A stretch of 37,013 bases of DNA, taken from Candidatus Brocadia sp. WS118. Its GTDB lineage: Bacteria > Planctomycetota > Brocadiia > Brocadiales > Brocadiaceae. The stretch covers positions 1 to 37,013 of the forward strand of contig PHFX01000169.1 of NCBI GenBank assembly GCA_007618135.1, given 5' to 3'. Positions 17,315 to 26,337 of the stretch are shown here, piece after piece. A program made the position numbers and the translations under genes. The notes beneath the pieces are model-generated. The model had not been told where the DNA came from. It was given only the letters and a program-made list of their open reading frames with translations, and made no database searches. Position 1 is the first letter of the stretch; each line of letters begins with the position of its first letter.

Positions 17315-18868
17315 ATGAACTTTGTTACCAATAAAATAAAGATACCTATGTGGTTATTGTTTGTAACTTTAGGGGTACTTGCTTTAAGATCAGGAATTGT
17401 CTACGCAGCAGATCCAAACGGTTCTCAAACGTATTCGGACAGCATTGCAGGACTCAAATTTTCGGTTAATTTTATCTGGACGTTACTGGGCGCTTTTTTA
17501 GTATTTAGCATGCAGGCCGGATTTGCCTTTCTCGGTGGATTTTTAAGGCAAAAGAACATGTTGAGTTATATGGCTCATTGCTTTATAGATTCTACGTTCG
17601 GTGCCATGGTTTTTTATTTTTTTGGATTTGCCTTTATGTTTGGCGGCTCAAAATTAGCGCCAGGACTTGAAGATGGCAATGCCTGGATCGGGAACGATGG
17701 GTTTATGCTTTTGGGAGGCTCATATGATGTTCAGACGATTATGTTTTGGCTATTCCAGATGGTATTTGTCACGAAGGCAGTTTCAATTATTGCAGGTGCG
17801 GTAGCGGAACGGTTGAAATTCGGGGCATATCTTATTTATAGCTTCCTGATGTGTGGCCTGATTTATCCGATATACGGGCATTGGGTATGGGGTGGCGGTT
17901 GGTTGAGCACACTTCCCTTTGGCGCAGGGGTAAAAGATTTTGCCGGTTGTGCATGTGTGCATACGATTGGAGGAATCATGGCATTTGTTGGGGCATGGGT
18001 GCTTGGTCCGAGGAAAGGGAAATACAATCCTGACGGTTCTCCCAACGCAATTCCAGGTCACAATATTGCCTATATGGTTATCGGTACTTTTATCCTTGCA
18101 TTTGGATGGTTCGGTTTTAATGCCGGCAGTACCCTTGCTGCGACCGATTTGCGTATTTCTGTGATTGCAACGAACACCTTTCTTGGCGCCGCAGCCGGCG
18201 CCACGGTGATGTTGTTTTTAACATGGGGTATGACAGGTTATATTGATGTCCCTTATATCTGTAACGGTGCGCTTGCCGGGTTGGTTGCAATAACGGCTCC
18301 TTGCGCCTATGTTGCACCATGGGCTTCTGTGGTAATTGGAGTGGTTGCAGCCTTAATTATGAGGGGAACGATTTGGCTTGTAGAAGTAAAGATGAAGGTT
18401 GACGATCCGCTGGGTGCAGTTGCTGTACACGCGGCAAACGGTATGTGGGGCATGCTTGCGGTAGGTTTCTTAGCAGATGGCACCTATGGTGGGGTAAGCG
18501 GATTAATTACCGGTTCCGGATGGCAATTATTGGCTCAGTTTATCGGGACGGTAGTTGCTTTGGCCTGGGCATTTGCATGGGGTTGCGGCGTGTTTTTTAT
18601 AATAAGATATCACATGGGCGTCAGGGTGTCCGATCTTGTTGAGTTTGAAGGTATAGACATACATGTTCACGGTTCACCGTGTTATCCGGTAGAGGAAGGT
18701 CTCGTTTCCATTTCCGGAGAAGTAGTTGAGGAGCAGAAAGAGATGGACAGAGAGCAACTGTCTATACTTGAAAAGGCAATAAGCAACGATGCTACGCGGG
18801 AAAAGATCTACTCTGAGAAGCTTGGCAGATGGGTTTATGCATTGGTAAAACCGTCAAAAAAGAAATAA
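17315..18868 (+). CDS. amt: Ammonium transporter Amt1 with C-terminal extension
   Basis: A trimeric inner-membrane ammonium channel or transporter. After a signal peptide (about 1-32, ending VYAADP) come eleven predicted helices. Key residues are present: GHWVWGGGW around 189-196, D208 in KDFAG, and the pore twin-histidines H216 (CACVHTIGG) and H372 (AVHAANGMWG). The cytoplasmic tail begins FEGIDIHVHGSPCYP (about 444-458) and then runs some 60 residues further than usual, with a charged EVVEEQKEMDREQLSILEKA segment. The first-helix motif reads FLGGFLRQKN instead of the usual LEAGFVRxKN. GGGAGGAGAGG precedes the start. A P-II gene follows 56 bases downstream. Confidence 0.93.
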   Translation: MNFVTNKIKIPMWLLFVTLGVLALRSGIVYAADPNGSQTYSDSIAGLKFSVNFIWTLLGAFLVFSMQAGFAFLGGFLRQKNMLSYMAHCFIDSTFGAMVFYFFGFAFMFGGSKLAPGLEDGNAWIGNDGFMLLGGSYDVQTIMFWLFQMVFVTKAVSIIAGAVAERLKFGAYLIYSFLMCGLIYPIYGHWVWGGGWLSTLPFGAGVKDFAGCACVHTIGGIMAFVGAWVLGPRKGKYNPDGSPNAIPGHNIAYMVIGTFILAFGWFGFNAGSTLAATDLRISVIATNTFLGAAAGATVMLFLTWGMTGYIDVPYICNGALAGLVAITAPCAYVAPWASVVIGVVAALIMRGTIWLVEVKMKVDDPLGAVAVHAANGMWGMLAVGFLADGTYGGVSGLITGSGWQLLAQFIGTVVALAWAFAWGCGVFFIIRYHMGVRVSDLVEFEGIDIHVHGSPCYPVEEGLVSISGEVVEEQKEMDREQLSILEKAISNDATREKIYSEKLGRWVYALVKPSKKK

Positions 18869-18912
18869 AGATTGCATGTGAGAACGAAGTCGTTTCACGG
18901 TATTTTTCATGA

Positions 18913-19263
<351 letters not shown>

Positions 19264-19290
19264 CCCAAGTGGTTCAAACAACTTTTTTTA

Positions 19291-19327
19291 GCAGACATTG
19301 TCCCGTGGGATGCGGGACAATGTCTGC
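19291..19327. terminator. Perfect 15-bp hairpin between glnK1 and amt2
   Basis: GCAGACATTGTCCCG at 19291-19305 pairs with 19313-19327 around a 7-base loop (tgggatg). No U-tract follows, so it may be a weak terminator, a processing or stability element, or an attenuator. It begins 28 bases after the P-II stop and ends 27 bases before the amt2 start. Confidence 0.6.
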
Positions 19328-19354
19328 AATTTAGATGAAGACATCATATTGAAA

Positions 19355-20719
19355 ATGCGCACATTCATCTTCTTCCTTGGACTTATCGTTGGAATGGGAT
19401 TTTTTTTATTCCATCAGGTGTTTGCTGGAGACCCTAGTGGTGCCAATACCTATTCTGAAAGCATACAGGGATTAAAATTCTCTGTAAACTTTGCATGGAC
19501 GTTACTCAGTGCCTTTTTGGTGTTTAATATGCAAGCTGGATTTAGCTTCCTTGGTGCAGGCTTTGTTCAAAAGAAAAATACGCTCAATTACCTCTCCATG
19601 AGCTTTATCGATTTTTGTGTTGGGGCATTGGTTTTTTGGCTCATCGGTTTTGCTTTGATGTTTGGAGGTTCTCAACTGGCCCCAGGCCTTTCCTGTGGGA
19701 ACCGTTATATTGGATATAGCGGTTTTTTGCTGCTTGGTGATTCCTATGACGTATCAACGGCAGCGCTGTGGATGTTTCAGATTATGTTTGCTGCCACTTC
19801 CTGTACCATCGTAACGGGTGCTGTGGCAGAACGTTTTAAATTTCATGCACATGTAATTTACAGTGTCTTTGTCTGTTCGGTGCTTTATCCAATATTCGGA
19901 CACTGGATGTGGGGGAAGGGATGGCTGGAATTGTTGCCATTCGGGGTGGGCGCCCGAGATTTTGCTGGATCAGGATTAGTGCATGGAATGGGTGGTTTGA
20001 CGGCATTTGTTGCAGCGTGGATGGTAGGGCCAAGATATGGAAAATACAACCCTGACGGAAGTCCCAACGTCATTCATGGTCACAATCTGCTTTACATCGT
20101 AATCGGGACCCTTACCTTACTCTTCGGGTGGTTCGGGTTTAATGCGGGGAGCACCCTTGCCGTAACTGAACTTCGGGTGTCTATCATAGCTGTAAATACC
20201 TTTTTGGCTGCCGCATCGGGCGCCGTTACCCTTCTCTATCTTTCATTTTGCATAACAAAAAAATCAGATATCATCATGACCTGTAACGGTGCGTTGGCAG
20301 GTTGTGTTGCAATTACGGCATCAGGCGCATATGTACCGCCTTGGGCTGCAATCATTATAGGAATTATTGCCAGTTTAATCACACGAGTTTCTCTTTATAT
20401 CATTGAAACTAAATTAAAAATAGATGACCCGGTAGGCGCTATTTCTGTGCATGGAGCAAATGGACTTTGGGGATTGCTTTCCGTGGGTATCTTTTCTGAC
20501 GGAACATACGGGGGCGTAAAAGGGTTGATTGTAGGTTCTGGGTGGCAGTTGCTGGCACAATTTATTTCCTGTATTACGTTAATAGCGTGGTGTTTTTCTG
20601 CTGGCTTCCTTTTTTTCTTCGTTTTAAAACGAACGTTTGGTCTTCGGATACCTGTTAATGCCGAACGCTCCGGTATAGATGTCTATGAACATGGCACAAG
20701 TTGCTATCCTGGAACTTGA
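19355..20719 (+). CDS. amt: Ammonium transporter Amt2
   Basis: A second Amt, close in sequence to Amt1 (shared TYSxSIxGLKFSVNFxWTLL, NPDGSPN, GWFGFNAGSTLA). From the ATG at 19355 it has 454 residues with a signal peptide MRTFIFFLGLIVGMGFFLFH. D202, H210 (GLVHGMGGL) and H366 (ISVHGANGLWG) provide the conserved pore residues, and GHWMWGKGW the periplasmic loop. The C-terminal tail stops soon after RSGIDVYEHGTSCYP, so it lacks the Amt1 extension. The frame can be extended upstream to a TTG at 19298, but that segment is the hairpin described above and is not protein-like. No P-II gene follows it directly, so it may share glnK1. Confidence 0.92.
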   Translation: MRTFIFFLGLIVGMGFFLFHQVFAGDPSGANTYSESIQGLKFSVNFAWTLLSAFLVFNMQAGFSFLGAGFVQKKNTLNYLSMSFIDFCVGALVFWLIGFALMFGGSQLAPGLSCGNRYIGYSGFLLLGDSYDVSTAALWMFQIMFAATSCTIVTGAVAERFKFHAHVIYSVFVCSVLYPIFGHWMWGKGWLELLPFGVGARDFAGSGLVHGMGGLTAFVAAWMVGPRYGKYNPDGSPNVIHGHNLLYIVIGTLTLLFGWFGFNAGSTLAVTELRVSIIAVNTFLAAASGAVTLLYLSFCITKKSDIIMTCNGALAGCVAITASGAYVPPWAAIIIGIIASLITRVSLYIIETKLKIDDPVGAISVHGANGLWGLLSVGIFSDGTYGGVKGLIVGSGWQLLAQFISCITLIAWCFSAGFLFFFVLKRTFGLRIPVNAERSGIDVYEHGTSCYPGT

Positions 20720-21295
20720 TCCTTCAATACTGTCGGGTACCTTGCAGGATTCTGAATTTATAGCACATTCATAAAAATATTTTTGGTTTCAATCTCGTCA
20801 GTAACAAAATTCTGTGCTCTTCTCGATTCTTTCCGTATGTCAAAAGGCATTGTTCTCGTTTGCAGCAGGCCTTTTCCTAATTAAGATACTTTTCAAATAT
20901 CCTTACCGTTTCCTAGCCTTGACGCGATATCAAGGATAAATACAGATGGTAAGAGTGAATCTGCTAACTCAATTATGCTGGACAAGTATTTTTGGCTTAA
21001 ATAAGCCATTTGTATGTTAGCAAAATTCATGCAAAATGATTAATATACAATAAAAATAAGTCCTAGCAACTCAATTTATAAATGGTTATATAATTATTAA
21101 TATGTAATAATTCATTTTGGTTTATAATGTGCTCAAATAACTGGTAAAGTTCAAAAGTAGATACAAAATAATATCTATAAATCAGAGCAAAAATAAAGTT
21201 ATCAGGGTTTAATAATATTTATTGTTTGCTATAAGGTGGCACTCTTCAGATTTTCCCATTATCGCATAGTATCCTGAGCTATGAGAGGTGTATCT
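20720..21295. other. Intergenic region before the diheme cytochrome gene
   Basis: AT-rich, with a small GGCTTA/TAAGCC pair at 20993-21006 and a CCTTGA...TCAAGG pair near 20918-20936, neither followed by T-runs. TGGCAC at about 21237 matches a sigma-54 -24 core, but the -12 GC is missing. GAGAGG ahead of 21296 is the ribosome binding site of the next gene. Confidence 0.4.
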
Positions 21296-22240
21296 ATGTT
21301 CAATCATTATTTCCATGTCTGTCAGGTCTTAATGTTTTTCGTGTTCGAATTCTTAACTTTCCCAGTATTTTCACAAAACTTTGTAGTTAATGGGATTTTA
21401 GAAAGAAAAGAACAGGAAATGGGTATCAAAGATAGTATTGTACGTAAAAAATCGCTAATCATCAAAGACAAACGAGTTTACATCCAGATAGTACTTGATG
21501 AAGGCGCCAGAAATATTACAAACCACAAGAGATTCAAAGAAGTGTCGTATTTGCTGCCAAAAGAAATCGTCTATGATGAAACAGTCCGGCGCATATTTTA
21601 TTATAAGGATAATACCGAATTTGAGGTAGGAAGGGAGAAAAGCTTTTTAGGATTTATGCCCTACATTGCCTTAGCCGATGGGGTAACGATAGCAAGTTCC
21701 CCAACAGATGCTAAATTATTGATTTCGTTCAATAAAGATTGCCAGGGGATTCCGAAATCAATTATTCATTCAGAAGAGGAAATGGAAGTGACTTTGAAAA
21801 AGAAATGCGGGCAGTGTCATATTTTAGAATATATATTTGCCCATAAAAATTGGGTAGAAGAAGATATATTGCATGCGTTCAATAGGATGCAGATGGGCAA
21901 CGAAGAAAGATTCACGCCTGACGAACAGAAAATAATTGATCTTTTTAAAAAATATCAGAAAGGCGAGATAGATAAGGGCAGACTCGCCGAGTTCAAATCA
22001 TTAAAGGAAATTGGAGAAAAAGATGTTACTGCTTTTACCGAAGGGATATACATGACCAATTGTGTGCCTTGTCATAACCCGTCAAAGATGTCGGATGTCT
22101 CATTGTTATATACAAAACGCAGATGCAAGAGTATTGTTGACCGGATGAAGGAAAAAGAGCCATCCCTGTTTCTCCAAAAAGACATGGACAGTTTAGCCAG
22201 CTATTTATGGGAAATAAAGCTTAGACCGTACGAGAATTAG
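21296..22240 (+). CDS. Exported diheme c-type cytochrome
   Basis: From the ATG at 21296 (GAGAGG correctly spaced) the protein has 314 residues and a signal peptide (MFNHYFHVCQVLMFFVFEFL). Two CXXCH motifs, CGQCH 171-175 and CVPCH 256-260, lie in two small c-type domains. Each is followed by a conserved NRMQM or DRMKEK segment whose methionine could be the sixth ligand. The N-terminal 165 residues contain no heme and are beta-rich (KDKRVYIQIVLDEGARNI, KEVSYLLPKEIVYDE), an unrecognised domain. It should act in the periplasm-like compartment or anammoxosome as an electron carrier or sensor. Its place between amt2 and amt3 is unusual. An ATG at 21281 is less likely. Confidence 0.82.
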   Translation: MFNHYFHVCQVLMFFVFEFLTFPVFSQNFVVNGILERKEQEMGIKDSIVRKKSLIIKDKRVYIQIVLDEGARNITNHKRFKEVSYLLPKEIVYDETVRRIFYYKDNTEFEVGREKSFLGFMPYIALADGVTIASSPTDAKLLISFNKDCQGIPKSIIHSEEEMEVTLKKKCGQCHILEYIFAHKNWVEEDILHAFNRMQMGNEERFTPDEQKIIDLFKKYQKGEIDKGRLAEFKSLKEIGEKDVTAFTEGIYMTNCVPCHNPSKMSDVSLLYTKRRCKSIVDRMKEKEPSLFLQKDMDSLASYLWEIKLRPYEN

Positions 22241-22394
22241 TGTTTTTCATCAGAGGGGAGGTGGTAGGATGAGACAATGAAGAATGAAGCTTTTGATCTG
22301 TAGTTTTGTTTGATGAAAGTATCTGATGGATGATGTTCTCTTGCATGTGGTTTAGGATAAAAAAGGTGATTAATAACTTTTAAAGGAGAGGTTT

Positions 22395-23735
22395 ATGAGA
22401 AAAGGGGCCTTTTTAGGTGTTTCATCGATTTTTGCATTGTCGATGATAATGCTCTATGCATCAAATGCGTTAGCGGCTGATGCACCGCAAATTGATAAGG
22501 GGAATAATGCGTGGTTGTTAACATCGTCGGCGTTGGTTTTGATTATGACACCTGGTCTTGCCTTGTTTTACGGGGGTATGGTGAGGGCAAAGAACATGGT
22601 AAATACGATGTGGTTGAGTTTTATTGTTATGTGCATTGTGAGTATACAGTGGGTACTTTATGGCTATAGTCTTTCTTTCGCTCCCGGGGGTTGGTTTATT
22701 GGCGGTCTTCAATGGTGCGGATTGGGGGCAGGTACGGTTGGACAGGCACCGAGTGATCTTTATGCAACATCAATACCCCATCTCACTTTTATGACTTTTC
22801 AATGTATGTTTGCTATAATTACGCCTGCACTGATGACGGGTACCTTCGCAGAACGGTTTAAATTCAATGCATGGCTCTTACTGATCCTCTTATGGACGGC
22901 AGCGGTCTATGCACCTATGGCGCATTGGGTATGGGCGACAGACGGATGGCTGTTTAAATTAGGAGCCTTGGATTTTGCCGGGGGAACCGTTGTTCACATT
23001 TGCTCCGGCGCATCTGGCGCTGCAGTGATGATGCTTGTGGGGAAACGGAAAGGTTACCCGAAAGAAATTAAACCTCCTCATAATTTGCCTTTCATGATGC
23101 TGGGTACTGGCTTACTGTGGTTTGGGTGGTTTGGTTTTAATGCCGGTAGTGCCGTGGCTGCTGATGGGCTCGCTGCAAGTGCATTTGTAGTTACCAATAC
23201 CGCCGCGGCTGCAGCCGGATTTACCTGGTCTGTTCTGGAGTGGATACATCACAAGAAACCCACGATACTGGGCGCTTGTTCAGGTGCTGTAGCAGGATTA
23301 GTTTCTATTACACCGGCGTCGGGTTTCGTAGGACCTATGGCGTCGATTGCGATAGGTGTTGGTGGCGGACTTGTGTGCTTTTACTGTGTAACAAAAATGA
23401 AGAAGGCCTTAGGATATGACGACGCCCTTGACGTTATCGGCGTACATGCAATGGGTGGAACTTGGGGGGCGTTTGCCACAGGGATCTTTTGCAGCACAGC
23501 GGTTAATCCAGCAGGAGTCGATGGTCTCATCTACGGTAATGTTGTTATCATTGGAAAACAGTGGATTGGCATCGTTGCTGCATGGGCATGGTCTTTTGGT
23601 ATAACAACGCTGTTAGGCTGGTTTGTACAAGCAACGGTTGGTTTGAGACCTAGCGAGTCAGAAGAAGTTGCCGGTCTGGACATTTCTCAGCATAAGGAAA
23701 TTGCTTACCACTATTATGAGACCGAAAGCACGTAA
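22395..23735 (+). CDS. amtB: Ammonium transporter Amt3 (AmtB-type)
   Basis: A 446-residue Amt of the classical AmtB subtype, distinct from Amt1/Amt2. The signal peptide ends NALAADAP. The first helix carries GLALFYGGMVRAKNM. D193, H201 (GGTVVHICSG) and H351 (DVIGVHAMGGTWG) are the expected pore residues, and MAHWVWATDGW the periplasmic loop. The C-terminal signature reads AGLDISQHKEIAYHYYE, where most Amts have HGE. This tail contacts P-II, so the change could matter. AAAGGAGAGG precedes the ATG. glnK2 follows 89 bases later, and the pair ends at an intrinsic terminator. Confidence 0.94.
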   Translation: MRKGAFLGVSSIFALSMIMLYASNALAADAPQIDKGNNAWLLTSSALVLIMTPGLALFYGGMVRAKNMVNTMWLSFIVMCIVSIQWVLYGYSLSFAPGGWFIGGLQWCGLGAGTVGQAPSDLYATSIPHLTFMTFQCMFAIITPALMTGTFAERFKFNAWLLLILLWTAAVYAPMAHWVWATDGWLFKLGALDFAGGTVVHICSGASGAAVMMLVGKRKGYPKEIKPPHNLPFMMLGTGLLWFGWFGFNAGSAVAADGLAASAFVVTNTAAAAAGFTWSVLEWIHHKKPTILGACSGAVAGLVSITPASGFVGPMASIAIGVGGGLVCFYCVTKMKKALGYDDALDVIGVHAMGGTWGAFATGIFCSTAVNPAGVDGLIYGNVVIIGKQWIGIVAAWAWSFGITTLLGWFVQATVGLRPSESEEVAGLDISQHKEIAYHYYETEST

Positions 23736-23812
23736 TTATCGATGATGTTGTTATCCTTAGGATACCATGAGTCGATTCATTGCTCAAGAAATTAAGGCAT
23801 TCTCATTTATGA

Positions 23813-24163
<351 letters not shown>

Positions 24164-24195
24164 TAGGGATTTCTTTTTTTGTGGTATGGTACGAT

Positions 24196-24234
24196 GGGCG
24201 TTGAGCTCGGCAAACTCAACGCCCTCGTTTTTTT
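24196..24234 (+). terminator. Rho-independent terminator after glnK2
   Basis: GGGCGTTGAG at 24196-24205 pairs perfectly with CTCAACGCCC at 24215-24224, followed by TCG and seven T at 24228-24234. This is a textbook intrinsic terminator closing the Amt/P-II block. Confidence 0.92.
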
Positions 24235-24252
24235 ATAACTTTATTTGATACT

Positions 24253-25071
24253 ATGATTAATCAGGAAGCAGACTCACTGCCGTTATGGTTTTTTCAAAAT
24301 CTGTTGAAATATAAAGAAATACATCATTTTGTCTCATCGAGAGTGGGCGGTTTCAGTGATCAACCGTATGACTCTCTTAATTTGGGATTTCATGTTGGCG
24401 ACAACCCGGAAACGGTGCATAAAAACCGCCAACGGCTTGCCCTGTCCGTTGGAATTCCCCTGAAGCATTTTACTTTTAGCAGTCAGGTTCATGGAAGTAA
24501 GGTAAAAATTATAACAGCAGATGTACGAGGCAGTGGTGCGTTTCATGACGGCATAGCCTTAAGCGCAGCCGATGCTATGGTAACAAATATTCCTGAGATT
24601 TGTCTTATGGTTCTCCAGGCTGATTGTGTCCCCTTTCTATTCTTCGATGCAAAGAAAAAGGTAATAGGAGTTGCCCATGCAGGTTGGAGAGGGACTGTTC
24701 GCAGGGTGGCACAAAACACGATTAAAGTATTAAAGGAAAATTTCTGTTGCTCGCCAACCGATATTTTTGTGGGAATAGGACCATCCATTGGACCATGCTG
24801 TTATGAGGTCGGCCCGGAAACTATTGCTGAAATCAGGAAAATTTTCGGTGATGAAAATAACTATATCCAGCCTGGTAATTTTCCGGGTAAGAGGTATTTC
24901 AATCTATGGGAAGCAAACAATGCCCAATTAATACACATGGGCATTCCGGAGAAAAATATTGAAATCGCCCGCATGTGTACGAAGTGCAATCATACCCAAT
25001 TCTTTTCATATCGCCATCAAAATGCGGGGACAGGAAGATTTGGGGCAGGAATCATGCTGAAAAATGTATAA
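24253..25071 (+). CDS. pgeF: Peptidoglycan editing factor / multicopper polyphenol oxidase-like (YfiH family)
   Basis: A YfiH/LACC1-family enzyme of 272 residues; characterised members act as purine nucleoside-active enzymes or in muropeptide editing. Hallmarks are SSQVHGSKV (about 76-84), LQADCVPFLFFD (about 122-133), GVAHAGWRGTVRR (about 138-150) and IGPSIGPCCYEVG (about 175-187). Together these contribute the His/Cys/His zinc site. The start follows the previous terminator by only about 18 bases, with no clear ribosome binding site, so a short or leaderless transcript is possible. It is convergent with the MTA phosphorylase gene. Confidence 0.88.
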   Translation: MINQEADSLPLWFFQNLLKYKEIHHFVSSRVGGFSDQPYDSLNLGFHVGDNPETVHKNRQRLALSVGIPLKHFTFSSQVHGSKVKIITADVRGSGAFHDGIALSAADAMVTNIPEICLMVLQADCVPFLFFDAKKKVIGVAHAGWRGTVRRVAQNTIKVLKENFCCSPTDIFVGIGPSIGPCCYEVGPETIAEIRKIFGDENNYIQPGNFPGKRYFNLWEANNAQLIHMGIPEKNIEIARMCTKCNHTQFFSYRHQNAGTGRFGAGIMLKNV

Positions 25072-25131
25072 TGAAATTCTCTGTCATTTCCTCCCAACCT
25101 GAACAAGCCGGAAGAGTTTTTGTTTTATGAG

Positions 25132-25995
25132 TTATCTCAGATATTTACCAAAGATAATATCCAGTTTCTTTTTTGTGCTTTCTGGAATGAGATCTTTATG
25201 CGTTACAATGGCATTCCGGACTGCTGTCGAACATGCACAGGTTCTTTTCTGTTCAATTTTAGGGATAACTGTTTTAAGAATTTGTTTTGCAGTTTCGGCG
25301 TTTTTATTCAAATTTCCAATAATCATTTCAAGGGTTACGACTTCTTCGCTCACATGCCAGCAGTCATAGTCCGTAGCCATGGCAAGGGTACTGTAGCAGA
25401 TCTCTGCCTCCCTCGCTAGTTTTGCTTCCTGGAGGTTCGTCATACCGATAACACTTACGCCCCACTGGCGGTATACTTGTGATTCTGCGCGCGTGGAGAA
25501 GAGGGGACCTTCCATACATAAATACGTGCCGCCTTTGTGGGCATGCACGCCTATTGATTTAGCCGCATTATAAAGGGTGTCGGCCAGTGTACCACATACG
25601 GGATCGGCAAAACTTACATGGCCAACAATCCCTTCTCCAAAAAATGTGCTAATCCTGCCCCGTGTTCTGTCAAAAAATTGATCCGGAATCACAATATCTA
25701 AAGGCCTTATTTCCTCCTTCATGCTTCCTACCGCGCTGACGGCAATGATATGTTCCACCCCCAGCTTTTTCATCCCGTAGATGTTAGCCCTGAAGTTAAG
25801 CTCTGAAGGCAAAATGGTATGCCCTTTACCGTGTCGTGGCAAAAAGGCTACTCTACGTCCTTCCAGGGTGCCTACGGTAAAACAATCGGAAGGTTTGCCA
25901 AACGGTGTCTCAATTGATACAGATTTTACCGCCCTGATTCCTTCAATGTTATAAAGTCCGCTGCCACCAATAATGCCGATCATCTGCTCTCCCAT
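25132..25995 (-). CDS. mtnP: S-methyl-5'-thioadenosine phosphorylase
   Basis: Cleaves methylthioadenosine with phosphate to adenine and methylthioribose-1-phosphate for methionine salvage. The protein begins GIIGGSGLY. LPRHGKGHTILPSELNFRAN (phosphate and substrate binding), IPDQFFDRT, CMEGPLFSTRAES and MTNLQEAKLAREAEICYSTL follow, then ATDYDCW with the aspartates that favour the 6-aminopurine. These support MTAP over inosine or guanosine phosphorylase. The ATG at 25995 gives about 287 residues, typical for the family, with AAGGAG upstream. An upstream start at 26031 would add an atypical basic segment. An ATG four codons downstream also has a GGGAGA. Confidence 0.9.
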   Translation of the reverse strand: MGEQMIGIIGGSGLYNIEGIRAVKSVSIETPFGKPSDCFTVGTLEGRRVAFLPRHGKGHTILPSELNFRANIYGMKKLGVEHIIAVSAVGSMKEEIRPLDIVIPDQFFDRTRGRISTFFGEGIVGHVSFADPVCGTLADTLYNAAKSIGVHAHKGGTYLCMEGPLFSTRAESQVYRQWGVSVIGMTNLQEAKLAREAEICYSTLAMATDYDCWHVSEEVVTLEMIIGNLNKNAETAKQILKTVIPKIEQKRTCACSTAVRNAIVTHKDLIPESTKKKLDIIFGKYLR

Positions 25996-26337
25996 TTTAC
26001 GTTTTCTCCTTTTTGTAGAACTTTTTGCCACAGAGGCGTGAAAAGTTTATTTTCTCAAGGCCAGTGAGTCTTCATGACCTAACGTGATAGTCAAAAATAT
26101 GAACTGGTGAATTATGCTAAAAGTCCCCCGTTCATGTCAATAAATAAAAATTGATGTGTCCTGTCTCCGTTGCTATAATCATGAAAGTTAGATAGAATCC
26201 TCATCTTCGTTCATCGATTAACCTTATGTTTTCAGGGATTTGTGGAATATTGAATGCGGATTGAATGTGATAGAATCATGATAATTATCCATGGAAATCT
26301 TTGTATTTTTTTAATTTAAAGACGAGGAGTATTTCCC
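25996..26337. other. Divergent intergenic region between mtnP and polX
   Basis: AT-rich sequence that should contain promoters for both neighbours. A gccacagagg word near 26028 resembles the dispersed repeat seen near 1723-1765. GAGGAG at 26324-26329 is the ribosome binding site for polX. No hairpin or RNA gene was recognised. Confidence 0.4.

Noticed and set aside
19298-19354. N-terminal extension of amt2 to a TTG
   Set aside because: The extension is encoded by a perfect 15-bp hairpin, and the signal peptide begins properly at the ATG at 19355.
21235-21255. TGGCAC as a sigma-54 -24 element before the diheme cytochrome gene
   Set aside because: The -12 GC is absent at the required 10-base spacing.
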